NCBI RefSeq assembly: GCF_027111315.2
Contig: NZ_CP114289.2
Span: 1,178,001 to 1,242,000, forward strand
Source: Flavobacterium limnophilum
GTDB lineage: Bacteria > Bacteroidota > Bacteroidia > Flavobacteriales > Flavobacteriaceae
Reading direction: 5' to 3'
Length of the DNA: 64,000 bases
Part shown: one piece after another, positions 48,441 through 56,402 of the stretch
How the letters are laid out: every line of letters starts with the position of its first letter
Position numbering within the stretch: the stretch's first letter is position 1
Program-made: the position numbers and the translations under genes
Notes under the pieces: generated by a model
Seen by the model: only the letters and a program-made list of their open reading frames with translations
Told to the model about the DNA's origin: nothing
Database searches by the model: none

Positions 48441-50151
48441 GCTTGGAGCTAATAAACCCACATTTAGAACTATATACTTCAATCCGAGTGGTATCACTTT
48501 GATTATTGGTAAACGTGCAGAAGAAAAAGGAAATAATACTTATAATGGCGTTGGTAAGTCTTTCGCTTTATATCTCGTACAATTTTGTCTAGCGAGTAAA
48601 TCAAATCTTAAGCTTTCTAAAAAGCTACCTACTTGGGAATTTTATCTTAAATTTTCAATTGAGGGTAAAGATTTTATTGTAAAAAGAAGTACCGATAATC
48701 AAAGTAAAGTTTCTTTAAATGGTGAAGAAAAAAGTCTCTCAGAATTTTCAGAGTTTATGTTAATGTCAATATTTACTATTCCAGACGGTGTCACTAAAGC
48801 TTCATTCAGATCTTTAATTTCAAGATTCTTACGAACAAGAAAGCAAGAATATTTTAAGTTTGACAACTTCGTTTATAAAGAACAAGACGAAAGAGCTCTT
48901 CTTAGTAATTCTATCCTTTTGGGCCTTAATTCTCTTTTAGTAGAAAAAAAATTTTTATTGAAAGAAGAAATTAATAAAATATCAGATTTTCGGAAAGCTA
49001 TTCAATCTGATGAGACCTTCAATTCCTTTTTTGGTGCAGACAATGATATTGATATTGTAATTAAAGAATTAGAAGAGAGTATTCAAAAACTAGAAATTAA
49101 AATTTCGCAATTTGAGATAGCTGAGGACTATTCCAAAATTGAAGAACAATCAAATTTATTATCATATCAACTTAAAGAAAGCAATAATCAACTTTCGTTA
49201 TTAAGGGAAACATTAAAGAACATTATAAAATCTTTGCATTTAAGATCAGATATGTCAGAATCAATCTTTGATTCATTCATTGCGAGTCTTGAAAGTGAAT
49301 TAAATATTAAAGTTTCAGAAAGGGTTTCAGAAGTAAAGGCTTTCCATCAAAACTTAACGACTGGCAGAACCCATAGACTTAATAAAGAAAAGACTAATAT
49401 TCTTGAACAAATTGATGAAGAAGAAAAAAAACAAAAACTTATTGCAAGTAAATATGATACAAGTTTAAAATTTCTTAATAAATATGGTGCTTTAGATGAT
49501 TACGTTTCTGTTAATCAAAAACTAAATGAAGATAAAAATGCTTTGTCAAAAATAACGACTTCCATACAACTAATCAATGCATACAAAAAGCGTGAGAGTG
49601 AAATTAAACTAGTTATGGCAGAAGATAATCTTGCCACTGAACAGTATTTGCAAGTAGAGAAGCAAGGACATTTAGCTATTTTAATGGATTCATACCGAGC
49701 GCTAACAGGGAGTTTTTATGACGATAAAAAAGGAGGCATTTCTGTAGTAAATAATGATGGTCAAAACAAATTACGCTACAAGATAGATGTTAGAATTCAA
49801 GATGATGCCTCAGATGGAATTAATGAGGTAAGAATATTTTGCTTTGATTTATTATTACTTCTGAGCCAGATAAATCATAATGTTAAATTTATTTTTCACG
49901 ATAGCAGGTTGTTTGCTAATATGGATACACATCAAAGATTTTCCGCATTAAACATTGCTTCTGAGATAGGAAGTAAAGATTTTCAATACATCGCATCAAT
50001 GAATCAAGACACACTAGACATATTGAAAGAAGAAAGAAGTGCAGAAGAATATAAAGAAATTATTGAAGAGAATATTGTTCTAGAACTTAATGGTGACAAT
50101 CCAGAAGGTAGATTGTTAGGAATCCATTTAGACTTAGATTATTTAGAATGA
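48427..50151 (+). CDS. ABC-3C SMC-like ATPase, DUF2326-type (574 aa)
   Basis: The P-loop is unusual: ITLIIGKRAEEKGNNTYNGVGKS (spaced insert before NGVGKS, residues ~22-43), as in DUF2326/ABC-3C ATPases. A coiled-coil spans ~200-420 (IEEQSNLLSYQLKESNNQL and following). The C-terminal DUF2326 lobe has DGINEVRIFCFDLLLLL and a Walker B-like VKFIFHDSRLFANMD. This ATPase is thought to sense an invader and license the effector. The overlap with the middle-component gene shows a single operon. Confidence 0.8.
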   Translation: MKLIELGANKPTFRTIYFNPSGITLIIGKRAEEKGNNTYNGVGKSFALYLVQFCLASKSNLKLSKKLPTWEFYLKFSIEGKDFIVKRSTDNQSKVSLNGEEKSLSEFSEFMLMSIFTIPDGVTKASFRSLISRFLRTRKQEYFKFDNFVYKEQDERALLSNSILLGLNSLLVEKKFLLKEEINKISDFRKAIQSDETFNSFFGADNDIDIVIKELEESIQKLEIKISQFEIAEDYSKIEEQSNLLSYQLKESNNQLSLLRETLKNIIKSLHLRSDMSESIFDSFIASLESELNIKVSERVSEVKAFHQNLTTGRTHRLNKEKTNILEQIDEEEKKQKLIASKYDTSLKFLNKYGALDDYVSVNQKLNEDKNALSKITTSIQLINAYKKRESEIKLVMAEDNLATEQYLQVEKQGHLAILMDSYRALTGSFYDDKKGGISVVNNDGQNKLRYKIDVRIQDDASDGINEVRIFCFDLLLLLSQINHNVKFIFHDSRLFANMDTHQRFSALNIASEIGSKDFQYIASMNQDTLDILKEERSAEEYKEIIEENIVLELNGDNPEGRLLGIHLDLDYLE

Positions 50152-50236
50152 AAAAAGCGTGTAACAAAACCATTAAGCAACGGACGATACTTTCAAATCG
50201 CTTAGCCCGCTGCCTATAGCTCCAACGGTTAAAAAT

Positions 50237-50266
50237 AAAAAGCCAGGTCTCTCGACTTGGCTTTCT
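50237..50266. terminator. bidirectional terminator
   Basis: AAAGCCAGGTC and GACTTGGCTTT form an 11-bp stem (one G-T pair) around TCTC, with A-rich sequence to the left and T-rich to the right. It separates the ABC-3C operon from the convergent leftward cassette. Confidence 0.7.
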
Positions 50267-50304
50267 TATTATCTAATCCAAAGGTCACCACAACTAGAAT
50301 TAGA

Positions 50305-50481
50305 CTATTTTTTGTGCTTCTTGATGAGGTATTTGAGTAGCAATGATATTACAAAACTGACAATCGCTCCAAGAGCAGCTAATATAATCGTCTTTAAAAC
50401 ATCTTCCGAATGCAAATTCGGCAAAACACTCAAAAATGTACCTCCGGCTGTACCCATCAGGGTGTGGTTACCCGTCGTCAT
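50305..50481 (-). CDS. small membrane protein (58 aa)
   Basis: ATG complement at 50479-50481 to TAG at 50305-50307. The product begins MTTGNHTLMGTAGGTFLSVL, followed by one strong transmembrane helix (residues ~30-52) and a KKHKK end. It overlaps the end of the 85-residue protein gene by 14 bases, so it is the last gene of a leftward operon. Possibly a holin-like or anchor protein. Confidence 0.6.
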   Translation of the reverse strand: MTTGNHTLMGTAGGTFLSVLPNLHSEDVLKTIILAALGAIVSFVISLLLKYLIKKHKK

Positions 50482-50725
50482 CCACGCTTGGTGGCAAAAC
50501 CGCTTCCCCTGTGGTCAGCTGGCTTACCGCTGAGACCACTCCGCCCGCAACAGCCAAATAACCACCAACTGTAGTCAGCACAACTGGCAAAGCCACCGGA
50601 GCTGCCAGGATCGTTCCACCAATGGCAGCCATAGCCAATCCAATATTTCGAAGCACTTTAAAAAATTTAGGCGTTGGAGCTTTCACTCGTTTAATAATAT
50701 TCATATTTTCTCGTTTTGCTGTCAT
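50468..50725 (-). CDS. small hydrophobic protein (85 aa)
   Basis: ATG at 50725 overlaps the DUF5675 stop codon as ATGA, indicating translational coupling. A basic N-terminus (KRVKAPTPKFFKVLRN) is followed by a ~45-residue hydrophobic region rich in A, V and G (AAPVALPVVLTTVGGYLAVA), enough for two transmembrane helices. I recall similar proteins next to DUF5675 genes. Function unknown; holin-like is one possibility. Confidence 0.6.
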   Translation of the reverse strand: MTAKRENMNIIKRVKAPTPKFFKVLRNIGLAMAAIGGTILAAPVALPVVLTTVGGYLAVAGGVVSAVSQLTTGEAVLPPSVDDDG

Positions 50726-51138
50726 CCTTCCAAAGTCAGGAATCCAGATTGAACAATCAACTCTACACTTTCTTTCTGATCCAAAACTTTATAAACCAAA
50801 TTTTTCAACTTGGTAAAAGCTTTTCGAGACATCAGACCCAATCCAGGTCCAGAAAGTTTCGTTACTGGAGCAATACAACCATTCAATTCTCGTTGGGCAT
50901 TATTGGCTGGATGAAGCAGAATCAAACTTCTGTTTTTTACATTTACTATTTCCAAATGCCATTGGAACTTCTTGCTGTACCGCTTTCTAATAAAATATTT
51001 CCCCTCCGGAATGCAGGAAACCTTCGTTTCGTTGTTCTTCCAAGGCAATTCAATAGTATGGCAGATTAATTTGCCCTCGCATTCGAGTTTACCATTGCAT
51101 CCTTCAGGGAAATAAGTTCTAGTTAAAAATAGTGTCAT
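50722..51138 (-). CDS. DUF5675-family protein (138 aa)
   Basis: Full-length match to DUF5675: LTRTYFPEGCNGKLECEGKL, CHTIELPWKNNETKVSCIPE, SLILLHPANNAQRELNGCIA, PVTKLSGPGLGLMSRKAF. The family occurs in prophage-like cassettes and has been suggested to be phage- or cell-wall-related, without proof. Second gene of the leftward operon, coupled to the next by an ATGA overlap. Confidence 0.8.
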   Translation of the reverse strand: MTLFLTRTYFPEGCNGKLECEGKLICHTIELPWKNNETKVSCIPEGKYFIRKRYSKKFQWHLEIVNVKNRSLILLHPANNAQRELNGCIAPVTKLSGPGLGLMSRKAFTKLKNLVYKVLDQKESVELIVQSGFLTLEG

Positions 51139-51181
51139 ATTCTAACTATTTAATTTGTCAGACTGAGCCCGTCGAAGTCCA

Positions 51182-51940
51182 TTAGACACCGCCATCCACT
51201 TTCACCAATGCCAATGGGTTGTAAGCGCCATTTTTCAATGGGTACATTTGTCCATTCACTTCTTGGTAAAACTCCACACCTAAAGCCAAAAACAAAGGTT
51301 TTGTGCTTGCAGCTGTCACTGCATTCACTTGGCTGATGGCAACTGTTGCCACCGCGTCCCATGGAAGGATGGCAGTTTCTGAATGTGCTTCAACGAAAGT
51401 TTCAGCTTCGAAATCAATTTCAGCTCCAGCCGAAATGATTTTAAAATGGGTTGTTCCACTAGGAGCAGCAATCATGTTTGCCGGAACAAACGGATCAATG
51501 TCAACAGTGATTTCACCTGCAGCACGGTCAATAGTTCCAACGAATGGAGCAAATAAACTGGTACCCAGTTTTCCTCTGATGTTGAATTCAAATCCGGTAA
51601 GCAATTCCGCCTCGCCATCAATCACGTTTCGTAATCCTCTAACGCTAATAACATCAGCTTGAATTACTTTAACCATTTGTTGAGTCAAGCGGCTCACCAT
51701 TCTTCCATCGGCAGAATTCAAGAGCAATGCTCTCAAAGCCGTTCTCAAAATCTTGCCGGCTACCCCGGCTCGCCCAAATTCAGACCCATTCTCGCGGGTT
51801 CTCTGAAACGCAGGATCATTTTTGATTCTGCTGGCGTCGATGCCTCCTTTTTCACGAGCCAAATGCCCGTCCTGGGTTTTGTAAAAGGTAATATCCCCGA
51901 TAGTACCTTTCAACTTAATTATGCCTTTTTGCCTTGCCAT
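51182..51940 (-). CDS. unknown protein with phage-structural look (252 aa)
   Basis: Begins MARQKGIIKLKGTIGDITFY, then AREKGGIDASRIKNDPAFQR and ENGSEFGRAGVAGKI. The C-terminal ~150 residues are beta-rich and Ala/Val/Gly-rich. I recall proteins of this kind upstream of DUF5675 genes in Flavobacterium but know no function; the composition fits a particle or tail component, which is an inference. First gene of the leftward four-gene cassette; direct-repeat motifs lie upstream. Confidence 0.6.
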   Translation of the reverse strand: MARQKGIIKLKGTIGDITFYKTQDGHLAREKGGIDASRIKNDPAFQRTRENGSEFGRAGVAGKILRTALRALLLNSADGRMVSRLTQQMVKVIQADVISVRGLRNVIDGEAELLTGFEFNIRGKLGTSLFAPFVGTIDRAAGEITVDIDPFVPANMIAAPSGTTHFKIISAGAEIDFEAETFVEAHSETAILPWDAVATVAISQVNAVTAASTKPLFLALGVEFYQEVNGQMYPLKNGAYNPLALVKVDGGV

Positions 51941-52077
51941 AATTCCTAATATTTAAATTAATACTTGGTTTGAAATTCCCTCAATCATCATCCGTTGCAA
52001 CATCTTTCAATTGATTTCGAGAACAAATTTTAGCTTATTTAGCAGAATAAAAAAGCAAGCACAGTTCCATATGTCCG

Positions 52078-52113
52078 AAAACGACATAAATGGCTTAAAA
52101 CGACATAAATGCC
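52078..52113 (-). promoter_or_regulatory. two direct repeats upstream of the leftward cassette
   Basis: AAAACGACATAAATG occurs at ~52078-52091 and ~52097-52111 with a period of about 20 bases (two turns of helix), 140-170 bases upstream of the 51940 start. A regulator binding in tandem on one face is plausible. Confidence 0.4.
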
Positions 52114-52114
52114 C

Positions 52115-52140
52115 ATAAAAAAACACCCCAGAGAGGTGTA
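52115..52140 (-). terminator. leftward-reading terminator-like hairpin
   Basis: Read on the minus strand, ACACC and GGTGT form a stem followed by seven T. It could insulate the cassette from leftward read-through. Confidence 0.4.
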
Positions 52141-52306
52141 ACTTGCAGCAATAAATAGTAACTTAGAAAATCTTAATTTTGTAAAGCCATTTTAGGATTT
52201 ACAAAATAATCAGCAAAGATATTTAAGGATTGAAAAGATTAAAATATAGACTTTGCACCTAGCACTTTGATGCTAGTCAAAGCCTAGTCAAAGGTATAGA
52301 TAGTGT

Positions 52307-52510
52307 ATGAAAAATGAAAAACAGAGGGTCTGCATTTATCCAAAGGACATACAGCGCATAACAGGCAAGAGTTATCGTCAAAGTACCAGAATAATGCAAA
52401 AAGTAAAAAACGACCTCAATAAGCCCGAAAATGAATTCTTAACGATAGAAGAATTCTGTTTGTACACAGGAATAAAATATGAACAAGTAGCTCATTTGAT
52501 TTTTGGTTAA
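52307..52510 (+). CDS. small HTH-like protein (67 aa)
   Basis: Contains VCIYPKDIQRITGKSYRQST and FLTIEEFCLYTGIKYEQVAH, a pattern of small helical proteins that I have seen in Bacteroidota accessory regions; it may be a one-domain DNA-binding regulator. The upstream region (52248-52305) has several TAGTCAAAG repeats, possible binding sites. Divergent from the DUF5675 cassette; may regulate it. Confidence 0.6.
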   Translation: MKNEKQRVCIYPKDIQRITGKSYRQSTRIMQKVKNDLNKPENEFLTIEEFCLYTGIKYEQVAHLIFG

Positions 52511-52760
52511 AATTAGAAAATACTTGTTCATATTTTAAACCTATTAAATCCTTAAATCTTAATTAAACTAGTTCATTTTTTAGTCAAGTTTCTTTCTTAA
52601 TCAATTAATTATCAGTATATTTAATCATTGAATTTAGATCATTTTTTTTATCCATATCAATAGGAGTCACTTGAGGAGTCACTTGTAATAAATGCTTCGT
52701 AAAACCTTGTTTTAGTGCTAATTACAAAAACAAAAAAATCCCTCTTTCTCCGCAGAATTA

Positions 52761-52800
52761 AAACCCTAACGATTGACTTTCAATTAGTTAGGGTTTTTTT
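52761..52800 (+). terminator. strong intrinsic terminator
   Basis: AAACCCTAAC (52761-52770) pairs with GTTAGGGTTT (52787-52796) and is followed by T's. Confidence 0.75.
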
Positions 52801-52982
52801 ATTGCTTCGAAATCACCACAATATCCCACAATCACCAGAATTATAAGGGATCAAGCATAAAAAAACCGCCTTTTTCAAAGTGGTTCTTTAGAAAGTATCT
52901 ATAAAATTTATGAAGCCGTACCAGAGTGCAAATTCCAGTGGTATAAATGTAACCCTGTATCGGAAATAGAACAAACAATATT

Positions 52983-53080
52983 TATATGCTTTTACATATA
53001 GATATATTTTATTTACAATAAACTATATGCTTTTGCATATAATTTACTATATTTGCTTAAAATCAATGCAAAAGCATATA
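52983..53080 (+). promoter_or_regulatory. three HipB operators around a TATATTTG promoter
   Basis: TATATGCTTTTACATATA (52983-53000), TATATGCTTTTGCATATA (53024-53041) and the inverted ATGCAAAAGCATATA (53066-53080) are copies of one palindromic site. The -7 box TATATTTG (53048-53055) lies between the second and third. HipB-type autorepression is the obvious reading. Confidence 0.75.
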
Positions 53081-53083
53081 GCA

Positions 53084-53302
53084 ATGAAGACACTAGCCGA
53101 TTTTGTAAAAGATAAAAGAAACGAAGTAAAGCTCACACAGGAAGCCTTTGCGGAACGTGCTGGAGTAGCTCTTACAGTGATTCGAAAAATAGAACAGGGA
53201 AAAGAAAACCTCAACCTCGAAAAAGTAAACCAAGTGCTCAAAATGTTTGGGCATACCTTGGCTCCAGTCAATGCAAGAGAATTATTCAAAAATGACGATT
53301 AA
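53084..53302 (+). CDS. hipB: HipB-like antitoxin (72 aa)
   Basis: A compact XRE helix-turn-helix: TLADFVKDKRNEVKLTQEAF, AERAGVALTVIRKIEQGKEN, LNLEKVNQVLKMFGHTL. This is the usual HipB DNA-binding antitoxin fold. ATG 53084 is taken because the upstream frame from 53027 overlaps operators and promoter. It is the first gene of an operon with hipS and hipT, each a few bases apart. Confidence 0.85.
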   Translation: MKTLADFVKDKRNEVKLTQEAFAERAGVALTVIRKIEQGKENLNLEKVNQVLKMFGHTLAPVNARELFKNDD

Positions 53303-53307
53303 AGAAA

Positions 53308-53640
53308 ATGAGAAAAGCAGCCGTATATTATAAAGAATTTCTGGCGGGCATCCTCACGGAAACGGACGACGGGGAATACACCTTCGAATACGATGAAAAA
53401 TATGTGGTGGAACATCCCAAGGAAGGCATCAGCCTGACAATGCCGGTACGATTAAAAAGCTACACCGACAAACGATTGTTTCCTTTTTTCGAAGGTTTGA
53501 TCCCGGAAGGATGGCTATTGGACATTGCGTCCAAAAACTGGAAAATAAATCCTGGCGACCGAATGGGCTTGCTTCTGGCCTGTTGCCAGAATTGCATCGG
53601 AGCAGTTAGTGTACAATCAATACAAAACGAAAATGAGTAA
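53308..53640 (+). CDS. hipS: HipS-like protein, HipA N-terminal subdomain (110 aa)
   Basis: The sequence matches the HipA N-terminal subdomain 1 as a stand-alone protein: KAAVYYKEFLAGILTE, SLTMPVRLKSYTDKRLFPFF, GLIPEGWLLDIASKNWKI and DRMGLLLACCQNCIGAVSV. In the tripartite HipBST system this part is encoded separately and acts as antitoxin against the HipT kinase. It overlaps hipT by 8 bases, as in known hipBST operons. Confidence 0.85.
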   Translation: MRKAAVYYKEFLAGILTETDDGEYTFEYDEKYVVEHPKEGISLTMPVRLKSYTDKRLFPFFEGLIPEGWLLDIASKNWKINPGDRMGLLLACCQNCIGAVSVQSIQNENE

Positions 53641-54586
53641 GTGTCTATATTGCTATGAACCATTGGAGGACAATGGTACTGGTGATTTCCACGAGCAGTG
53701 CAGCTTGGAGTTTTTTGGCACCAAACAACCACCAGTATTCGAACATTCACTAAAACAAATGGCGGAATTGGCCAAAAACGTGGTGGAACGAAGTGTGGCG
53801 GTTCCTGGCGTGCAACCCAAACTATCCCTGTCTATCGTTAATGACTCTCTGCAGGACGGAAACAAAGGACGTCTTACCGTTGTAGGAGCCTTGGGAGGAA
53901 ATTACATTTTTAAACCACCATCCGACCAATACCCTGAAATGCCCGAAAATGAACACCTGACGATGCGAATCGCGGAAGCATTCGGAATCAATACGGTAAA
54001 ATCAAGCTTGATCCGATTGCAGTCGGGCGAACTGTCTTATATCACCAAACGCATCGACCGAACGGATACCGGAGAGAAAATCCATATGCTCGACATGTTC
54101 CAGATCACGGAAGCCTTCGATAAATACAAAAGCTCGATGGAAAAGGTGGGCAAAGCCCTAAACGAGTATTCGGACAACACCTTGTTGGACAAATTGTATT
54201 TTCTGGAATTGGGCATTTTCAGTTTCCTCACCGGGAACAACGACATGCACCTGAAGAACTTTTCGATGATCCATTCCGGCGACAGTTGGACATTGGCTCC
54301 AGCCTATGATCTATTGAATGTGGCCATAGTAAACCCCGACGACACCGAGGAACTGGCCCTAACACTGGAGGGAAAAAAGAGAAAACTACAATGGGAAAAT
54401 TTCGAAAAGCTGGGCATCAACCTTGGACTTAACGGAAAACAAATAAAAAGCATCGTCAAACGCTTCCAGAAAAACAAACCCGTCGCTTTCCAATGGATCA
54501 ATAATTCATTCCTGTCCGAGGAATACAAGGAAAAATACAAGACCCTGATGGAAGAAAGATACCGCGCCTTGTTCCACCGGGAATGA
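53633..54586 (+). CDS. hipT: HipT-like serine/threonine kinase toxin (317 aa)
   Basis: HipA-type kinase core without subdomain 1: a short zinc-binding start (CLYCYEPLEDNGTGDFHEQC), GVQPKLSLS (the P-loop/autophosphorylation region), GGNYIFKPP, NEHLTMRIAEAFGI, GNNDMHLKNFSM (catalytic H-L-K-N loop) and APAYDLLNVAI (metal-binding D). HipT kinases phosphorylate tryptophanyl-tRNA synthetase in the characterised system and stop growth; here the target is unproven. ATG 53633 overlaps the hipS stop. Confidence 0.85.
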   Translation: MSKCLYCYEPLEDNGTGDFHEQCSLEFFGTKQPPVFEHSLKQMAELAKNVVERSVAVPGVQPKLSLSIVNDSLQDGNKGRLTVVGALGGNYIFKPPSDQYPEMPENEHLTMRIAEAFGINTVKSSLIRLQSGELSYITKRIDRTDTGEKIHMLDMFQITEAFDKYKSSMEKVGKALNEYSDNTLLDKLYFLELGIFSFLTGNNDMHLKNFSMIHSGDSWTLAPAYDLLNVAIVNPDDTEELALTLEGKKRKLQWENFEKLGINLGLNGKQIKSIVKRFQKNKPVAFQWINNSFLSEEYKEKYKTLMEERYRALFHRE

Positions 54587-54780
54587 ACGCATCCTTTTTT
54601 TTGATTAATTTTGCTCCACTAAAAGTTTGGCCAACAGAATGTCACTTAGTCCCTCTTTTTTCGCTTTTTTAAAGCGCTAATTATTGTTAATCAGTAAGTT
54701 GTGTTCTTTTTTTAGCCCACATTCAATTGAAAATGAAAAAACAGGGTCAATCCCAAAACCTGTGGAGTCCTTTTTTTAAA

Positions 54781-56052
54781 TTATACTTTGAAAATGAGTT
54801 TGTTTTTATATAATAACCACAAAATAAACGTCCAAAAAACAACGTACAACAAGGCAAATGCCAATGAAGCGTTCAATGGGTCAGAAAATTGTGGTGAAAT
54901 ATAAAAATCATAAAAATAGTCTCTCGTGTTTATTTTTCCTGAAATAACTTCGGGGTTTTGAATTTCAATCATGCTCCAAACTTCTGGAAGTATTCCTGAT
55001 AAAAAGAACACGATCATGGGATTCACGCCCCAAATCAAAAAAATATTGGTCCATTTTTTATAATTGGCAATCTCTATTAAATAATGCAAAAGTGTTAAAA
55101 TCAATATTGCCAAACCGGCAGTATATAAAACATAAGAACTGGTCCAAAGTGATTTATTTATTGGAAAAACGAGATTCCAAATTAAACCAAGTACCAACAA
55201 TGAAATACCAATAATGCTTAGTTTTTTGGTGATTTCTATTTTAGCAGTTTCTAAATTCAATAATTGTCCAATTACTATTCCAATAATTCCGGTTGCAATA
55301 GCAGGTATAGTACTTAAAATACCTTCGGGATCCCATGTTTTGGAGGAACTCCATAAATGTCCGTTTAAAACTAAATTGTCCAACCACGCTGCCAGATTAG
55401 TGTCTTTTTCAAAATTAGCCTCGCCAAAACCCGGAACAGGAATGCAGGCCATCAAAAACCAATAAAATAGCAACAACGATGTGGCAATCCCTATTTGGGT
55501 TTTTAAAGTGGTTTTCAAAAATAGGATGGATGCAAAAAAATAGACAATCCCAATGCGTTGCAAGACCCCGGGTATCCTGACATCTTGATAATTTTCTATT
55601 TTGCTGTAGGCTAAAAATAATAGTGTCGCCAGAATTGCAAAAGCCAAGTACGTTTTTATTTTTTGGTTAAAACTTCCCAAAAGAGCCATTCCAACAATGC
55701 CAGTAATTATCAGGCGAATAATCAATAAGGGTATTCCTTCCAGTCCTAAAAACGCTATTTTTCCGAAATAATTTAAAAATAATCCCAAACAGAAAATTCG
55801 CAACGAGCGAACCACAATTTTGTTAAAAACGGCAAAGTCAAACTGTTTGTTTGGCATGGAAAATGGAATTGCAGTTCCCATAATAAATATGAAAAAAGGA
55901 AATACCAAATCAGTGGGGGTGCAGCCATTCCATTCGGCATGTTCCAACGGTGGATAAATATGGACCCAACTTCCGGGGTTGTTGACGATCGTCATTAACA
56001 TTATTGTAAATCCCCTGAATACATCTAGTGAAATTAAACGTTCTTTGGTCAT
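54781..56052 (-). CDS. heparan-alpha-glucosaminide N-acetyltransferase-like membrane protein (423 aa)
   Basis: Begins RLISLDVFRGFTIMLMTIVN, then HAEWNGCTPTDLVFPFFIF, the signature of the HGSNAT/NagX-like (DUF5009) acyltransferase family, with about ten predicted transmembrane helices. It likely moves acetyl groups from cytoplasmic acetyl-CoA onto periplasmic sugars such as glucosamine derivatives. Full length. The gene is transcribed alone on the minus strand. Confidence 0.85.
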   Translation of the reverse strand: MTKERLISLDVFRGFTIMLMTIVNNPGSWVHIYPPLEHAEWNGCTPTDLVFPFFIFIMGTAIPFSMPNKQFDFAVFNKIVVRSLRIFCLGLFLNYFGKIAFLGLEGIPLLIIRLIITGIVGMALLGSFNQKIKTYLAFAILATLLFLAYSKIENYQDVRIPGVLQRIGIVYFFASILFLKTTLKTQIGIATSLLLFYWFLMACIPVPGFGEANFEKDTNLAAWLDNLVLNGHLWSSSKTWDPEGILSTIPAIATGIIGIVIGQLLNLETAKIEITKKLSIIGISLLVLGLIWNLVFPINKSLWTSSYVLYTAGLAILILTLLHYLIEIANYKKWTNIFLIWGVNPMIVFFLSGILPEVWSMIEIQNPEVISGKINTRDYFYDFYISPQFSDPLNASLAFALLYVVFWTFILWLLYKNKLIFKV

Positions 56053-56402
56053 TTTAGTTTGGGTTAAATTATTATTTCATAAATTACATATTGCAACATT
56101 TGTTGAATATCTTCCTCATTATTTCATTGACTAACATATTTTTAGGTTATTGGTCAAAAAATTCATGGATAATTTCGGATTAGGTATCTGTCAAAAAGCT
56201 TTCCGACTACTATCTTTATAAAAATTGTTTAACATAGGAAAGATACTATTTATAACTTAAATTTCGGTTTAGAACTTTAAAATAAAATTATTAATGAAAA
56301 CTTTATAAATTGAAATTGTTTCATAGATTTGGACTCTTAATGAAGGCCTGCATTTTGGCACAATTCACGGTATAATTTTTTTTAAACGTTAAAATTTCAA
56401 CT
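56053..56402. other. divergent intergenic region
   Basis: 350 bases between leftward and rightward membrane-protein genes. Contains GCATTTTGGCACA (56350-56362) and TATAATTT (56371-56378) upstream of the permease. No gene seen. Confidence 0.5.

Larger units (their letters stand above)
52511..53083. other. 573-bp region with terminator and hip operators, no gene
   Basis: Contains the terminator at 52761-52800 and the hip operators from 52983. I see no credible reading frame; a short ATG frame near 52911 (about 18 codons) is not supported. Confidence 0.6.

Noticed and set aside
56350..56380. Sigma-54 promoter (TGGCAC-type -24 box)
   Set aside because: TTGGCACA is present but the -12 TTGC element is missing at the right distance in both copies.
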